DNA from: Planctomycetota bacterium
GTDB lineage: Bacteria; Planctomycetota; Planctomycetia; Pirellulales; Pirellulaceae
NCBI GenBank assembly: GCA_014381825.1
Contig: JACNKX010000150.1
Location: 1-64,000 of the forward strand
Length of the DNA stretch: 64,000 nt
Direction: 5' to 3'
The position numbers and the translations under genes were made by a program. Each line of letters begins with the position of its first letter. Positions within the stretch are counted from its first letter, which is position 1. Under the pieces are notes generated by a model that was not told the origin of the DNA, searched no databases, and saw only the letters and a program-made list of their open reading frames with translations. This document shows positions 53,923 to 62,803 of this stretch, one piece after another.

Positions 53923-55388
53923 GGTTGTGGTCCCATCTCTCGAACAAGTCGGTCGAGTGTTTCGAAGACTCGCTCTTCAATAGTGTCAGTGAATGGCCCC
54001 GGAAACTTCGTGTAGATCATGTGGCCGCCGCCTTCGTAGCCGCCTTCTTGCAGGACTCGAAGTGTCGGTAAATAGCCGAACACATCATTCGAGTAACCCG
54101 CGACCCAGACTGCTGGGCCGCCGTTGCGTGCGTACCGTAGTTTGGTTCGCACGGAATAATCCACGACGCACTCTCCGCCGATCGCAACCATCATCAAGTC
54201 ATCGCCAAACGCGACAGCTTGTATCGGCAAGCCGTACTGGCGAGAAATCCGTCGGCCGGCGTCCAATTCGCTCAGGACGAAGTTTGCCTTCCAACGCTCG
54301 TATTGGTTCGACGACTTGGTCTGCTCTTGCAGTGTCCCGAGATCGGCATGAGGCTGAAACTCCAGCGGCGCCTCAGCCAGCGCCGCGCGGAGCGAGCCAG
54401 ACACTTCGCGGCCCGGCGCGTCCAAAGCAGTTTCTACGGCGTCAGCCAAAGCTCGGCCATACTGATGCAAATATTCAACCTTGCGGCGAGGCTCCGGGTT
54501 TTGGTCGCCACCCGCGCCCATCACGAACATGGCGACGGCCTGCGGATGTTTTTCTTCGATGTATTGCTGGGCAAAGCCGGCGTAGTCTCCAGACGTCTGG
54601 TAGAACGACATGATCGTGTTGTGACAAGCGTAGCCAAATAGAATCGCCACCACCTGGCCCTCGGCGTCCGTCACTTTCAACACCGGAACCGAGTGATCGA
54701 CCGGGCCGATCAGCTTGCCTTCTTTTCGCAGTCGCGGCACGTCGGCCGCGCGGTTATTGCGGCGGTTTACGGCGAACGCGGCCTGGCTCTCGGCGTAACT
54801 CAGGCGAGCAGACTTCTGATTGGCGATCGCATCGCCGACGAGCTTGACCAGCTTATCTTCCAACTGCTTGACGTACGCATGCATTTTTCTAGCGAGATCC
54901 GTCGGAATATTGTGCAGCGACCCTCGATACAAACGAATCTCCGGGCCGCAATGGGTGTGCGAACAATTCAGCAAAACACGTGAAGGCGGCAGCTTGTACT
55001 TTTCGGCGGCGCGCCGTTTGACGGCTTCGCCTAGATCGCGAGTGATCACCAGCAGATCCGTGGTGACGATCACAACTCGCGAGCCGCTCGCATCGTCGAT
55101 GGCGATCGCCTTGGCATACAAATCTTGGAGAGTCCCCTCGGATGGCCGCTTGCGACTTGCGTAGCCGCCCATCCAATAGGAGCCATCGGGAGTGATCTTC
55201 GTCCGAGCCACACCAGCCCGCCAAGATCGTTCCGCGGCCCTGCCGCTTGAAGCGAATGCAACATGCAGAGACAGGACGATCGCTGCAACTGCAATGAAGT
55301 AGCGTCGGCATTCAAATTGGAAATTCGGAACTGGCTTCTTTCTTAGCGTCGCCAGATTAGTGAGCGTTCGGATAGTCTGAAGTTTCAT
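53919..55388 (-). CDS. neutral/alkaline ceramidase-family hydrolase, copy 2
   Basis: This 489-aa exported protein has a hydrophobic segment near residues 30-50, then the family pattern SWRAGVARTKITPDG, LLNCSHTHCGPEI (zinc His) and FGYACHNTIM (second zinc His). The serine motif reads GAGGDQNPEP, so the canonical serine of GDxSPN is missing. Like copy 3 (60001) it has KRPSEGTLQDLYAKAI and lacks the ceramidase C-terminal domain. It is the first gene of the seven-gene operon, opposite the divergent pectate-lyase-like gene. Confidence 0.84.
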   Translation of the reverse strand: MKLQTIRTLTNLATLRKKPVPNFQFECRRYFIAVAAIVLSLHVAFASSGRAAERSWRAGVARTKITPDGSYWMGGYASRKRPSEGTLQDLYAKAIAIDDASGSRVVIVTTDLLVITRDLGEAVKRRAAEKYKLPPSRVLLNCSHTHCGPEIRLYRGSLHNIPTDLARKMHAYVKQLEDKLVKLVGDAIANQKSARLSYAESQAAFAVNRRNNRAADVPRLRKEGKLIGPVDHSVPVLKVTDAEGQVVAILFGYACHNTIMSFYQTSGDYAGFAQQYIEEKHPQAVAMFVMGAGGDQNPEPRRKVEYLHQYGRALADAVETALDAPGREVSGSLRAALAEAPLEFQPHADLGTLQEQTKSSNQYERWKANFVLSELDAGRRISRQYGLPIQAVAFGDDLMMVAIGGECVVDYSVRTKLRYARNGGPAVWVAGYSNDVFGYLPTLRVLQEGGYEGGGHMIYTKFPGPFTDTIEERVFETLDRLVREMGPQP

Positions 55389-55621
55389 TGATTCAGATGC
55401 CTCTGTTGCACAGTGTGTCAGCGATTCTATACTCGAACGTTGTCTCCCTCGCGGTCGTTCGTCTGTTCAGAAAAAGACTGCCAGCAGACCGTCATTATTG
55501 TAAAGGTTTGTCATGGCATTGTCTGACCATCCGTAGCGAATCACAACGGCGTTGGTGACGGCGTTAAGCATCTGGAGCGCTTGGCTACTATAACGCACTC
55601 GCAATGTAAGGTGACGATCTT
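55389..55621. promoter_or_regulatory. divergent regulatory region of the hydrolase operon and the PL1-like gene
   Basis: This 233-bp gap separates the start of the large minus-strand operon from the start of the plus-strand lyase gene, so the two are probably co-regulated. No specific operator is visible. Confidence 0.4.
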
Positions 55622-56890
55622 ATGACAACGTCGTTTATTGCGTGCAAGCTCGCCATCGTGCTGTTGCTGGTGGCAAGCGCTGACTTGCTCGCACAGAGCG
55701 GGGACTCCGCGTCTTCCATCCCAGTCGAGGTTCAGACGCTCCAGCGTGAAGGGTGTGGAGCCACGAGCAAAGGTGGTGATGGCGGCCGCGTGGTCTGGGT
55801 CACCAACCTGAAGGATTCCGGTCCGGGTTCACTGCGTGAGGCATCGGCGATCGAAGAACCGCGTATCGTCAAGTTCAAAGTCGGCGGCGTGATCGAACTG
55901 GAGAGGCCCATTGTCGTCAAGTTCGGCCGCGTCACGATCGACGGCCTTTCAGCAGCGACGAATGGCGGTATCACGGTGCAGGGCGGGTTTCATATTCGCG
56001 GTTGCGAAGATGTCATCGTGCGGCACATCCGCAGCCGCGGCGGTTACGACACGTTGCTGATCCTGCAAAGCCGTCGCGTTCTGATCGACCACGTCTCCAC
56101 GGCGTGGGCGCTGGATGAGAACATCGACGTGTGGGATAGTCGCGACGTCACGCTGGCGTGGTGCATCGCTGCCGAAGGGGCGGTCGAAGGGCATCACGAA
56201 GGAGTTCACTCCATGGGAAGCCTGCAATCCGGTGGCACCGCCCGCGTGACAACTCACCATTGCCTCTTCACCGGCAACCTTGATCGCAATCCCATTATCA
56301 CCGGCCCGAAGGAAGAACCGAAGTATCCGCTGGACGACTATCGTTACGATGTCATCAACAATGTGATCTACAACTATTGGAACGCATCGAAGTTTGCGGG
56401 CTACGGGCGGATCAACTTTGTCGGCAACTACTTCCGACCCGGTCCAGATTCCAGTCTCGGTAAGTGGGAAGTCAACATTCTTCCCAGGCACAAACGCTGG
56501 AAAGATGTGAGCATGGAGCCGCAGGTGTTCTGTTCGGGCAATCTGGGGCCGCACGGCCCGTCCGATGATCTCGACGAACTGTCCATGGTGATGATCTACG
56601 GCAAAGAGAACCGGAAGTCGAAGACGGGAATCTATGGGCCTGAAGCCGAGCAGTTCATCGCCCGCGAACCGTTCGGCGGCCCAGAGGGTACGATGCTCAA
56701 AGCGCAACCGGCCGAGCAAGCATACCGACAGGTACTGGATCAGGTCGGAGCGTGGCCGCGGGATAACATTGATCAGCGACTGATTCGCGAAGTGCGGGAG
56801 AAGCAAGGCAAGATCGGCCGCGTAGGCCCGCGCTGGCGTCGAATCTACGAAGAGTTTCAGAAACGACAGAAAGCAAAACAGCAGCGTTGA
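55622..56890 (+). CDS. pectate-lyase-like right-handed beta-helix protein (PL1-like)
   Basis: This 422-aa protein has a signal peptide and starts its mature part with GCGATSKGGDGGRVVWVTNL, the standard N-terminal pattern of PL1-like parallel beta-helix proteins (SGPGSLREA). The helix core has VTIDGLSAATNGGITVQG, VIVRHIRSRGG, RVLIDHVSTAW and DNRDVTLAWC-type rungs. PL1 enzymes cleave pectate by beta-elimination with Ca2+; the catalytic arginine cannot be confirmed by eye. An AAGGTG lies nine bases before the ATG. It is transcribed divergently from the operon that carries the second ceramidase-like gene. Confidence 0.85.
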   Translation: MTTSFIACKLAIVLLLVASADLLAQSGDSASSIPVEVQTLQREGCGATSKGGDGGRVVWVTNLKDSGPGSLREASAIEEPRIVKFKVGGVIELERPIVVKFGRVTIDGLSAATNGGITVQGGFHIRGCEDVIVRHIRSRGGYDTLLILQSRRVLIDHVSTAWALDENIDVWDSRDVTLAWCIAAEGAVEGHHEGVHSMGSLQSGGTARVTTHHCLFTGNLDRNPIITGPKEEPKYPLDDYRYDVINNVIYNYWNASKFAGYGRINFVGNYFRPGPDSSLGKWEVNILPRHKRWKDVSMEPQVFCSGNLGPHGPSDDLDELSMVMIYGKENRKSKTGIYGPEAEQFIAREPFGGPEGTMLKAQPAEQAYRQVLDQVGAWPRDNIDQRLIREVREKQGKIGRVGPRWRRIYEEFQKRQKAKQQR

Positions 56891-56905
56891 TGTTTGCGTA
56901 GACCA

Positions 56906-56956
56906 AAGGAGTGAGCCGCGGGCCGTAAGGCGGCGAGCCCGGCCGCTAATTTATCG
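56906..56956. repeat. GC-rich interrupted palindrome between convergent genes
   Basis: The stretch around GAGCCGCGGGCCGTAAGGCG and GGCGAGCCCGGCCGC has short imperfect inverted arms and resembles another dispersed planctomycete motif as I remember it. It lies between the stops of two convergent genes, so it could form a bidirectional terminator-like hairpin, but there is no T-tract. Confidence 0.3.
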
Positions 56957-56966
56957 ACGATTGTCG

Positions 56967-58385
56967 TCATTCAAACTTTGCACCAACGGTCATTTGCCAA
57001 TGCTTCAACTTGCCGAGCAGGCTCGCGGCCAACTTCGGCTGCTGCTTGCTTAGGTCCGTGTGTTCCCCGATGTCGGTTTCGAGGTCGTATAACTCGACAC
57101 GGTCACCCTTGAAGCGGTGTACGAGTTTGTAGCGTCCCTCGCGGACAGCGGCCTCGTGGCGGTTGTGTGGGTAGTGCCAGTAGAGCGCATCGCGGTCGAC
57201 CGAGTCGCGTTCGCCGAGCAGCACGTCATTGAAGCTGACACCATCTGCGTGTTGTTTCTTTCTCAACGGACAACCAGTCAACGCCAGCAGCGTCGGATAA
57301 AAGTCGGTGCTGATCAGCGGCGTCGAATTTCGGCTACCCGACGCGATCCGGCCCGGCCAGCGGATGATCGTCGGTACGCGAATGCCACCCTCGTACAGAT
57401 TGTGCTTCATTCCTCGCAGGGGTAGGTTTGACGTCACCGAACCTTTGCCGCCGTTGTCTGATGTCCAGACGACGATTGTGTTGTCGCTCAACTTCAATTC
57501 ATCGAGTCGCTGCAGCAGACGTCCGACATTCTCATCCATGTGCTCGACCATGCCTGCGTAGGCCGCGTTGTTTTGAAAAGCCTTTTCGCGACGGTCTTCT
57601 TCTTGCTTGCTGTTCAGTCCGAGTGCGGCAATCTTCTTCTTGTACTTCTCGATCTTCTCCGCTTTCGGCTGGAGCGGAGTATGTACGGTGTGGAATGAGA
57701 GGAACGCGAAGAACGGTTCTGATCTGCTGTCTCTTGAAGCAGAGTGCTGCTCGATGAACGCGATCGTCTCATCAGTTATTCGCTCGGTGAGGTATTCGCC
57801 GTCGGGACCGTTTTCGAGATGTGTCATGTGATAAGGACTGAAGAATCGCGTGTGCTTCTCCGGCAGCGGCGATTCGCGATCCGGCCACGCCAGCTTCCAT
57901 GCGTGCGGAGAATCAATCCCGCCCTTCGCCGTCTCGAACCCCTGATGCGCGGCCCAGTGTTTGCGTTTGTAGCCCAGATGCCATTTGCCGAAGTAGCCGG
58001 TCGCGTAGCCGGAGTCGCTGAACGCTTCAGCAATCGTGAATTCTTCCAAAGGCAAGTGATGCGTAACAAACGGCGGATCTTTCTCTGGCGTGTAGAGCCA
58101 CGTCGTCAACCCAAGCCGAGCCGGAGCCTTGCCCGTCAGGATGGAAGCCCGCGTTGGCGAACAGACAGGCCCCGCGGAATAGAAATCGGTCAGCACCATT
58201 CCCTGCCTAGCTAGCCGATCGACATGCGGCGTCTCATACACTCGGCTGCCGTTGTAGCTCACATCGCTCCACCCCAGATCATCCACAAGAATGAACAGCA
58301 CATTCGGCCGACTCTCAGCAGCGGCAGGCACTGCGAGTAGCAGGAGCAGATAACTCAAACCCAAGACTGTGGAGATGTATTTCAT
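56967..58385 (-). CDS. type I sulfatase, copy 2
   Basis: This 472-aa sulfatase has a signal peptide (MKYISTVLGLSYLLLLLA; the longer frame upstream is rejected because it overlaps the sialidase-like gene). It shows NVLFILVDDLGWSDVSYNG, the formylglycine motif C75-S-P-T-R79-ASILTGK, FGKWHLGYKRKHWAAHQG and VVWTSDNGGKGSV (metal Asp). It is of the arylsulfatase A/GalNAc-6-sulfatase kind. It follows the BNR-type gene by 13 bp, so the two are probably co-expressed against a sulfated glycan. Confidence 0.94.
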   Translation of the reverse strand: MKYISTVLGLSYLLLLLAVPAAAESRPNVLFILVDDLGWSDVSYNGSRVYETPHVDRLARQGMVLTDFYSAGPVCSPTRASILTGKAPARLGLTTWLYTPEKDPPFVTHHLPLEEFTIAEAFSDSGYATGYFGKWHLGYKRKHWAAHQGFETAKGGIDSPHAWKLAWPDRESPLPEKHTRFFSPYHMTHLENGPDGEYLTERITDETIAFIEQHSASRDSRSEPFFAFLSFHTVHTPLQPKAEKIEKYKKKIAALGLNSKQEEDRREKAFQNNAAYAGMVEHMDENVGRLLQRLDELKLSDNTIVVWTSDNGGKGSVTSNLPLRGMKHNLYEGGIRVPTIIRWPGRIASGSRNSTPLISTDFYPTLLALTGCPLRKKQHADGVSFNDVLLGERDSVDRDALYWHYPHNRHEAAVREGRYKLVHRFKGDRVELYDLETDIGEHTDLSKQQPKLAASLLGKLKHWQMTVGAKFE

Positions 58386-58398
58386 GGACGTTGTCAAC

Positions 58399-59571
58399 TC
58401 ACTTCTTCTTTGGCTCGTCAAACGAATCCAACGCAATCCGCGCGATCGTGACATCCTCTTTGTTTACCGAGTACGCGACGAAGAGCGAGTCCTTCCAGAC
58501 CAGCGAACTTGGATACTGCCAACCGTCGCGTTTTCCTTTGCCTTTGAATCGCTGCGTCGTTGGTTCTCCGCGGATGATCCATGCGCGATCGAAGACGATG
58601 CCATCGCCGCTCAACGCGATCGTCAATAAGCTGCGATTCATTCGGCCGGGGCCGGGGTTGTTAATCACGTAGATCCTACCGTCCGGCAATCGGCCCGTGT
58701 TGAAACGAGCCATCGAGTCGGGGAAGTTCGTCTGTTCTGGAACACTCCATGTTTTCCCATTGTCGCGACTGACACTTGCGTAGAGGAATCCGCTTTGGTT
58801 TCGGAACGGGCAGACGACCGTTCCGTCCTTGCGGATGAACGGACAGGGCTCGGTGTAGCCGAACAACTTGAGGCCGTTTGGTTCTGCTGCGGTCGGGTCG
58901 ATCGCAGCCTGCTTCCAACCGTCGGTTCCGTTGGCCGAGTCGCTATACAACAGCCGCATTCTTGCCTGATACGATTTCCAGATTTCTCCCGTATGTTCGC
59001 CGCCGAGAAACAATCGGCCGTTCGACAGCAGTCGCGGGGCTTCAATGTAGAAACCGGCTGCAACCATTGTCGGCTGACTCCAGTTTGCGCCGTCTCGCGA
59101 AGTGATTGCCCACACGGCGTTCTTCTCGTTGTGGAGATTGTGAGTCGGATATTCGTGCGTCAGCGTGAAGTAGCCAACCAGCGTGTCATCGTGCACGTGA
59201 ACTCCCGCAGCGACACAACTGCCGTAAACGCCTTCTGCCGGTTGGGCAAGAATGCGCGACGCCGACCATGTCTTGCCGTCGGAACTCGACGAATACAGCA
59301 CACGCTGATCCGGCCAGTCCTCATGCGCGCGTCCATTCGACCACGAGCAATAAAGCCGATCCTTAAACACGATCAATCCCGGATGATGAGCGAACCGGAA
59401 TCCGCTCTCTTCAGTCGCGTGATGAATCTCTTTGTGTTCACCGGCAATCGCCGTCAGTCCCGACGATTTCGAGTTCGAGAGATCGAACAAGCCCTCGGCC
59501 GCGCGAAACGGCGGCGCGGCGCTGGCGATCGCAGGTAACGAAAGGATTAGTATGCCCGCACGTAGATTCAT
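58399..59571 (-). CDS. exo-sialidase-like BNR-repeat protein
   Basis: This 390-aa protein has a signal peptide (MNLRAGILILSLPAIASA) and repeated Asp-box (BNR) motifs: SSSSDGKTWSAS, TSRDGANWSQP and VSRDNGKTWSVP. These belong to six-bladed sialidase-type propellers. The F/YRIP motif and the arginine triad cannot be verified, so activity on sialic acid is uncertain; planctomycete members often act on unknown sugars. It is paired with the sulfatase 13 bp downstream. The start at 59571 is chosen to begin a clean signal. Confidence 0.82.
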   Translation of the reverse strand: MNLRAGILILSLPAIASAAPPFRAAEGLFDLSNSKSSGLTAIAGEHKEIHHATEESGFRFAHHPGLIVFKDRLYCSWSNGRAHEDWPDQRVLYSSSSDGKTWSASRILAQPAEGVYGSCVAAGVHVHDDTLVGYFTLTHEYPTHNLHNEKNAVWAITSRDGANWSQPTMVAAGFYIEAPRLLSNGRLFLGGEHTGEIWKSYQARMRLLYSDSANGTDGWKQAAIDPTAAEPNGLKLFGYTEPCPFIRKDGTVVCPFRNQSGFLYASVSRDNGKTWSVPEQTNFPDSMARFNTGRLPDGRIYVINNPGPGRMNRSLLTIALSGDGIVFDRAWIIRGEPTTQRFKGKGKRDGWQYPSSLVWKDSLFVAYSVNKEDVTIARIALDSFDEPKKK

Positions 59572-59678
59572 CGAAGCCTCAAAGTTCATCGTTGTTGGCT
59601 CTTCTCATTAGTACTGCGAATTTGTCTATGCAATTTCCACGGCAGGCACGCCAAGGCGCAGGTGCCGATGATACAATC

Positions 59679-59740
59679 AGCCGGAACGCGTTAGCGTCCC
59701 GTTCCTCGAAACCGTGGGCTAGTGCCCAGCGGCTAATCGG
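59679..59740. repeat. two short imperfect palindromes
   Basis: AGCCGGAACGCGTTAGCGTC with the following CCGTTCC forms GGAACG/CGTTCC arms. It is followed by CCGTGGGCTAGTGCCCAGCG, a GGGC/GCCC hairpin-like sequence. Both look like REP-type sequences known from planctomycete genomes, as I recall. Confidence 0.5.
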
Positions 59741-59858
59741 TTTTGAACGTTTCCATAACAACTTGCCAAATGGCCATCTATCAAACATTGATTTTTCGAG
59801 CGCTGTTGCCTTCATCGTTTTACTAGTTCGCGATTTGTTGTCTTCTTGCGCGCATTTT

Positions 59859-59933
59859 GTAGGCCAGACCAAGCGAAGCGCAGTTCCGACAGACACGACA
59901 CGCCGGAACTGCGCTTCGCTTGGTCCGGCCTAC
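59859..59933. repeat. 30-bp-armed palindromic element (REP/MITE-like)
   Basis: Left arm 59859-59888 (starting GTAGGCCAGACCAAGCG) and right arm 59904-59933 are reverse complements with one mismatch in 30 positions, with a 15-nt loop. The arms resemble those of the copy inside the gene at 47691-47789. It has no transposase of its own, so it is probably mobilised in trans or is a structured REP element. Confidence 0.9.
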
Positions 59934-59987
59934 GTTTGGTTGCGGCTCTGCCGCGCCGTTAAATAACTACCGCGCCATCGTCTTGAA

Positions 59988-59994
59988 GAGGAGG
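59988..59994 (+). promoter_or_regulatory. ribosome binding site of the third ceramidase-like gene
   Basis: A GAGGAGG sequence lies six bases before the ATG at 60001 and decides this start over the frame's upstream alternative, whose extra codons run into the palindrome. Confidence 0.75.
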
Positions 59995-60000
59995 CCAACC

Positions 60001-61227
60001 ATGATCAAAACTTTGCCGTCGAGCCTCGTATTAATGCTTCTCACTTTTTGCAGCATCGCAGTTGGCGACGAAGCGGAAACGCCGGTGGATTGGAAAATCG
60101 GCGTGGTGTCGGTCAAGATCACGCCTGAGCGGCGGTTGCACATGGCGGGCTATGCCGGCCGCAAGGAACCCGCCGAAGGAACCGAGCAAGATCTGCTCGG
60201 CAAGGCGCTGGCCGTCGAGGACCGTGATGGAAACCGAGTCGTGATGGTGACGTTGGATCTGATCGGAGTGGTCGAGCAACTCCGCACGGATGTGGCCAAG
60301 CAAGTCGAAGAGAAGTACAAGTTGCCACCTCACGCCTTGTTGATGAATGCATCGCACACACATTGCGGACCGGCGTACGGACGTGACGACGCCAAGGACT
60401 ATTTTGCCACGTTGACAACGAAGCTGGTCGCCTTGGTCGGCGATGCGCTGGAGCAACGTCAGCCCGCGCATCTATCGTATAGTTTCGCCCGTTGCAGCGT
60501 GGCGATGAATCGACGCACTCCTTCGGACGATGGATTCCTCAATCATCCAAATCCAAACGGGCCCGTCGATCATGTGGTTCCCGTGCTGAGCGTCCGTAAC
60601 CCCGACGACGACGCGTTGCGCGCGGTTGTATTCGGCTACGCATGTCACAACACCACGATGGGCTTTCGCCGCTGGCTAGGCGATTACGCTGGGTACGCCC
60701 AAGAGTTTGTCGAAAAAGATCATCCCGGCGTTACGGCGCTGTTCATGATGGGTTGCGGCGGCGACCAAAACCCGTACCCGCGCAGCGAACTGAAATACGC
60801 GCAGATGCACGGCCGATCTCTGGCGACCGCCGTCGCAGCGGCCTTGGAAGTGAACCAGCGAACGCGACGGCATCAACGTCCCGTGCGCGGCAAGCTGAGC
60901 AGCGTGTTGGAAACGGTTGACCTCGAGTTCGCCACGCCGGATCGTCCTGATTTCGCTTATCCGGTACAAGTCATTCGTTTCGGCAATGACTTGATGCTCG
61001 TGGCCTTGGGTAACGAGGTCGTCGTTGATTACGCGCTGCGGCTGAAACGCGAGCTGACAAAACCCGACGGTCCAGCCGTTTGGGTTGCGGGATATTCGAA
61101 CGTGTACTCCGGATACATCCCCAGCAAGCGAGTCCTGTTGGAAGGCGGCTACGAAGCACGCAGCCGGCCTTGGAAACCAAAGCTCGAAGAACGAATCGTT
61201 GGCAAGGTACATGAACTTATCAAGTAG
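60001..61227 (+). CDS. neutral/alkaline ceramidase-family hydrolase, copy 3
   Basis: This 408-aa exported protein begins MIKTLPSSLVLMLLTFCSIA and then shows WKIGVVSVKITPERRLHMAG, MNASHTHCGPAYG (zinc His) and FGYACHNTTM (second zinc His). The serine motif position reads GCGGDQNPYP, so the canonical catalytic serine is absent, as in copy 2, with which it shares KEPAEGTEQDLLGKAL. It lacks the ceramidase C-terminal domain. The zinc site is likely intact, so a zinc hydrolase of unknown specificity is the safest call. Confidence 0.84.
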   Translation: MIKTLPSSLVLMLLTFCSIAVGDEAETPVDWKIGVVSVKITPERRLHMAGYAGRKEPAEGTEQDLLGKALAVEDRDGNRVVMVTLDLIGVVEQLRTDVAKQVEEKYKLPPHALLMNASHTHCGPAYGRDDAKDYFATLTTKLVALVGDALEQRQPAHLSYSFARCSVAMNRRTPSDDGFLNHPNPNGPVDHVVPVLSVRNPDDDALRAVVFGYACHNTTMGFRRWLGDYAGYAQEFVEKDHPGVTALFMMGCGGDQNPYPRSELKYAQMHGRSLATAVAAALEVNQRTRRHQRPVRGKLSSVLETVDLEFATPDRPDFAYPVQVIRFGNDLMLVALGNEVVVDYALRLKRELTKPDGPAVWVAGYSNVYSGYIPSKRVLLEGGYEARSRPWKPKLEERIVGKVHELIK

Positions 61228-61264
61228 CTTACTCCGACTGACTGAACTGGCTTGCGTTGGTTGT

Positions 61265-62803
61265 TCATTTTGCTTCCTTCTTCACAAATTGGAACGAATA
61301 CAAGTCCGCGTCCTTTAACTCGAAACGCATTCGCACCGCCTTCCCCGATAGCTGGCTGACATCGGTACCTGATTTCCACGACACGACACGGTCGAGTTCA
61401 TCACCGAATTGCTCGTGGCTGTCATCCAGCGTGAAATCGGGAATGGGTTTGCCGGCGGCGTCCTGAAGTTCGACGCGGATGCTGCCAGCCGCGGATGTCG
61501 AGAAATTGATCGCAAGCTGCGAGCCGTCGAACATGAGCGGCTTCGTGACCAACTGACCGCCGCTTAAATGTGCCTGCGCCGAAACGAATCCGTCCATGCG
61601 AAGCGTGTAGCGGCGGAAGCTCGTGTATTCGCCTTGCCAATAGCCTTCCGTCGCGTAGAGCGAAATCTCATCGGGCGCGCCCTCAAGATGCGACTTCGTC
61701 TGGACCATGCCCCAAAAGATAAAATTGTCGCCGTAGACCCACGTGTCTTTGCGCGACGGGCCCGGCCGAATGAACGCTTCGCCCCAACGATGAAAAGTCA
61801 CGCCGTCGCGACTGGTCATAAATGCCGCGTCGGTAACCGTGGTGCCGTATCTCGCGGACTGCTTGGAGCGAAACTGTCGCTCCTCCAAACCGGGCAGTGC
61901 GGTCATCGATGGTGACCAGCCGCGATCGTTGTATCGCATGGGGAAGCCCATGAAGATGTGCGGCGCGCGAAAGTACGGCTGAACCTGGTTGGTGTAAAGA
62001 GCCTGCTCGGTTGCGCCGGGATACTTGAGCCACTGCGGCTTCGGAAAATTGCTGCAGTCCTTCGACACGGCGGTCACGATGCCGCGCACGCCTTTGTCGA
62101 AACTGCGGTGATACTCGCGATAAACCCCACCCACGGAATCCCAAAACATCAGGTTCTGTGAATCAAAGGCGCCGTCGGTCGCGAAGGGTTTGTCGCTTTT
62201 CAATCGAAAGTGGAATCCATCCGCCGACACCATCAAGTACAAACCACGCGGACTGCCTTTGATCACAATCTTGTAGCGTTCCGAATCCGGGCAATCGGGG
62301 TTTGTGTCCTTAAAGACGGCAGTGTGCGCCGGGCTACCATGGATCTCCTCTGCCATTGCCTTGTCGAGGATCAAGTTGTTCTTCGTTGAACCAGCAAACT
62401 CAACAATGCCCACTTCGGGACGCGTCCAGTGAATGCCGTCTCTGCTCTCGGCTACGCAAAGCGTTTCCCAAGAGTTCTCGCTGGTCTGATATGCTTTCGA
62501 ATTGGGATGATGCCCGCCGCGATAGTAGATCAGAAAGCGGTCCCCGTCCTGAAACACACTCTGATAAGCGCTGCCATTTCCTTCCCAAGCTGCATCAGAG
62601 CGGAATACGACTTCGCGGCGTGTTGGACGATGCAGTTGCAGCCTCACTCCGTCGAGCCGCTCGATCAAATGCTGATCAACGAAAAGTTCTCGCCGGCTCC
62701 CAATATCGATGGGCTCGACCGCGCGGGAACTGGCGGTGTCCAGCATTAGAATCGCAGCCACGCTGAGGGTGGCGAGTGCCGATTGAAACTGTTGGCTCAT
62801 CAT
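61265..62803 (-). CDS. secreted five-bladed beta-propeller protein (GH43/GH32-like), family copy 2
   Basis: This 512-aa protein has a signal peptide and the family's start SRRELFVDQHLIERLDGV, then propeller blades including VAESRDGIHWTRPEVGIVEF, SERYKIVIKGSPRGLYLMVS, GAFDSQNLMFWDSVGG and ISLYATEGYWQGEYTS. The C-terminus (about 405-510) is the beta-sandwich module shared with the copy at 15646 (GGQLVTKPLMFDGSQLAINF). Its start overlaps the neighbour's stop by four bases (ATGA). The substrate is unknown; a glycoside hydrolase role is plausible given nearby sulfatases. Confidence 0.78.
   Translation of the reverse strand: MMSQQFQSALATLSVAAILMLDTASSRAVEPIDIGSRRELFVDQHLIERLDGVRLQLHRPTRREVVFRSDAAWEGNGSAYQSVFQDGDRFLIYYRGGHHPNSKAYQTSENSWETLCVAESRDGIHWTRPEVGIVEFAGSTKNNLILDKAMAEEIHGSPAHTAVFKDTNPDCPDSERYKIVIKGSPRGLYLMVSADGFHFRLKSDKPFATDGAFDSQNLMFWDSVGGVYREYHRSFDKGVRGIVTAVSKDCSNFPKPQWLKYPGATEQALYTNQVQPYFRAPHIFMGFPMRYNDRGWSPSMTALPGLEERQFRSKQSARYGTTVTDAAFMTSRDGVTFHRWGEAFIRPGPSRKDTWVYGDNFIFWGMVQTKSHLEGAPDEISLYATEGYWQGEYTSFRRYTLRMDGFVSAQAHLSGGQLVTKPLMFDGSQLAINFSTSAAGSIRVELQDAAGKPIPDFTLDDSHEQFGDELDRVVSWKSGTDVSQLSGKAVRMRFELKDADLYSFQFVKKEAK

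Larger units (their letters stand above)
59572..60000. promoter_or_regulatory. divergent intergenic region rich in palindromes
   Basis: This 429-bp gap separates the sialidase-like (minus) and ceramidase-like (plus) genes. It contains two sets of palindromic repeats described separately (59679-59740 and 59859-59933) and must include both promoters, although I cannot place them. Confidence 0.45.

Noticed and set aside
55949-56806. Minus-strand open frame of about 285 codons
   Set aside because: Antisense to the PL1-like gene, which has a clear signal and beta-helix pattern.
59859-59933. Rho-independent terminator
   Set aside because: It lies between divergent gene starts, the arms are 30 bp long and no T-tract follows; a mobile palindrome fits better.
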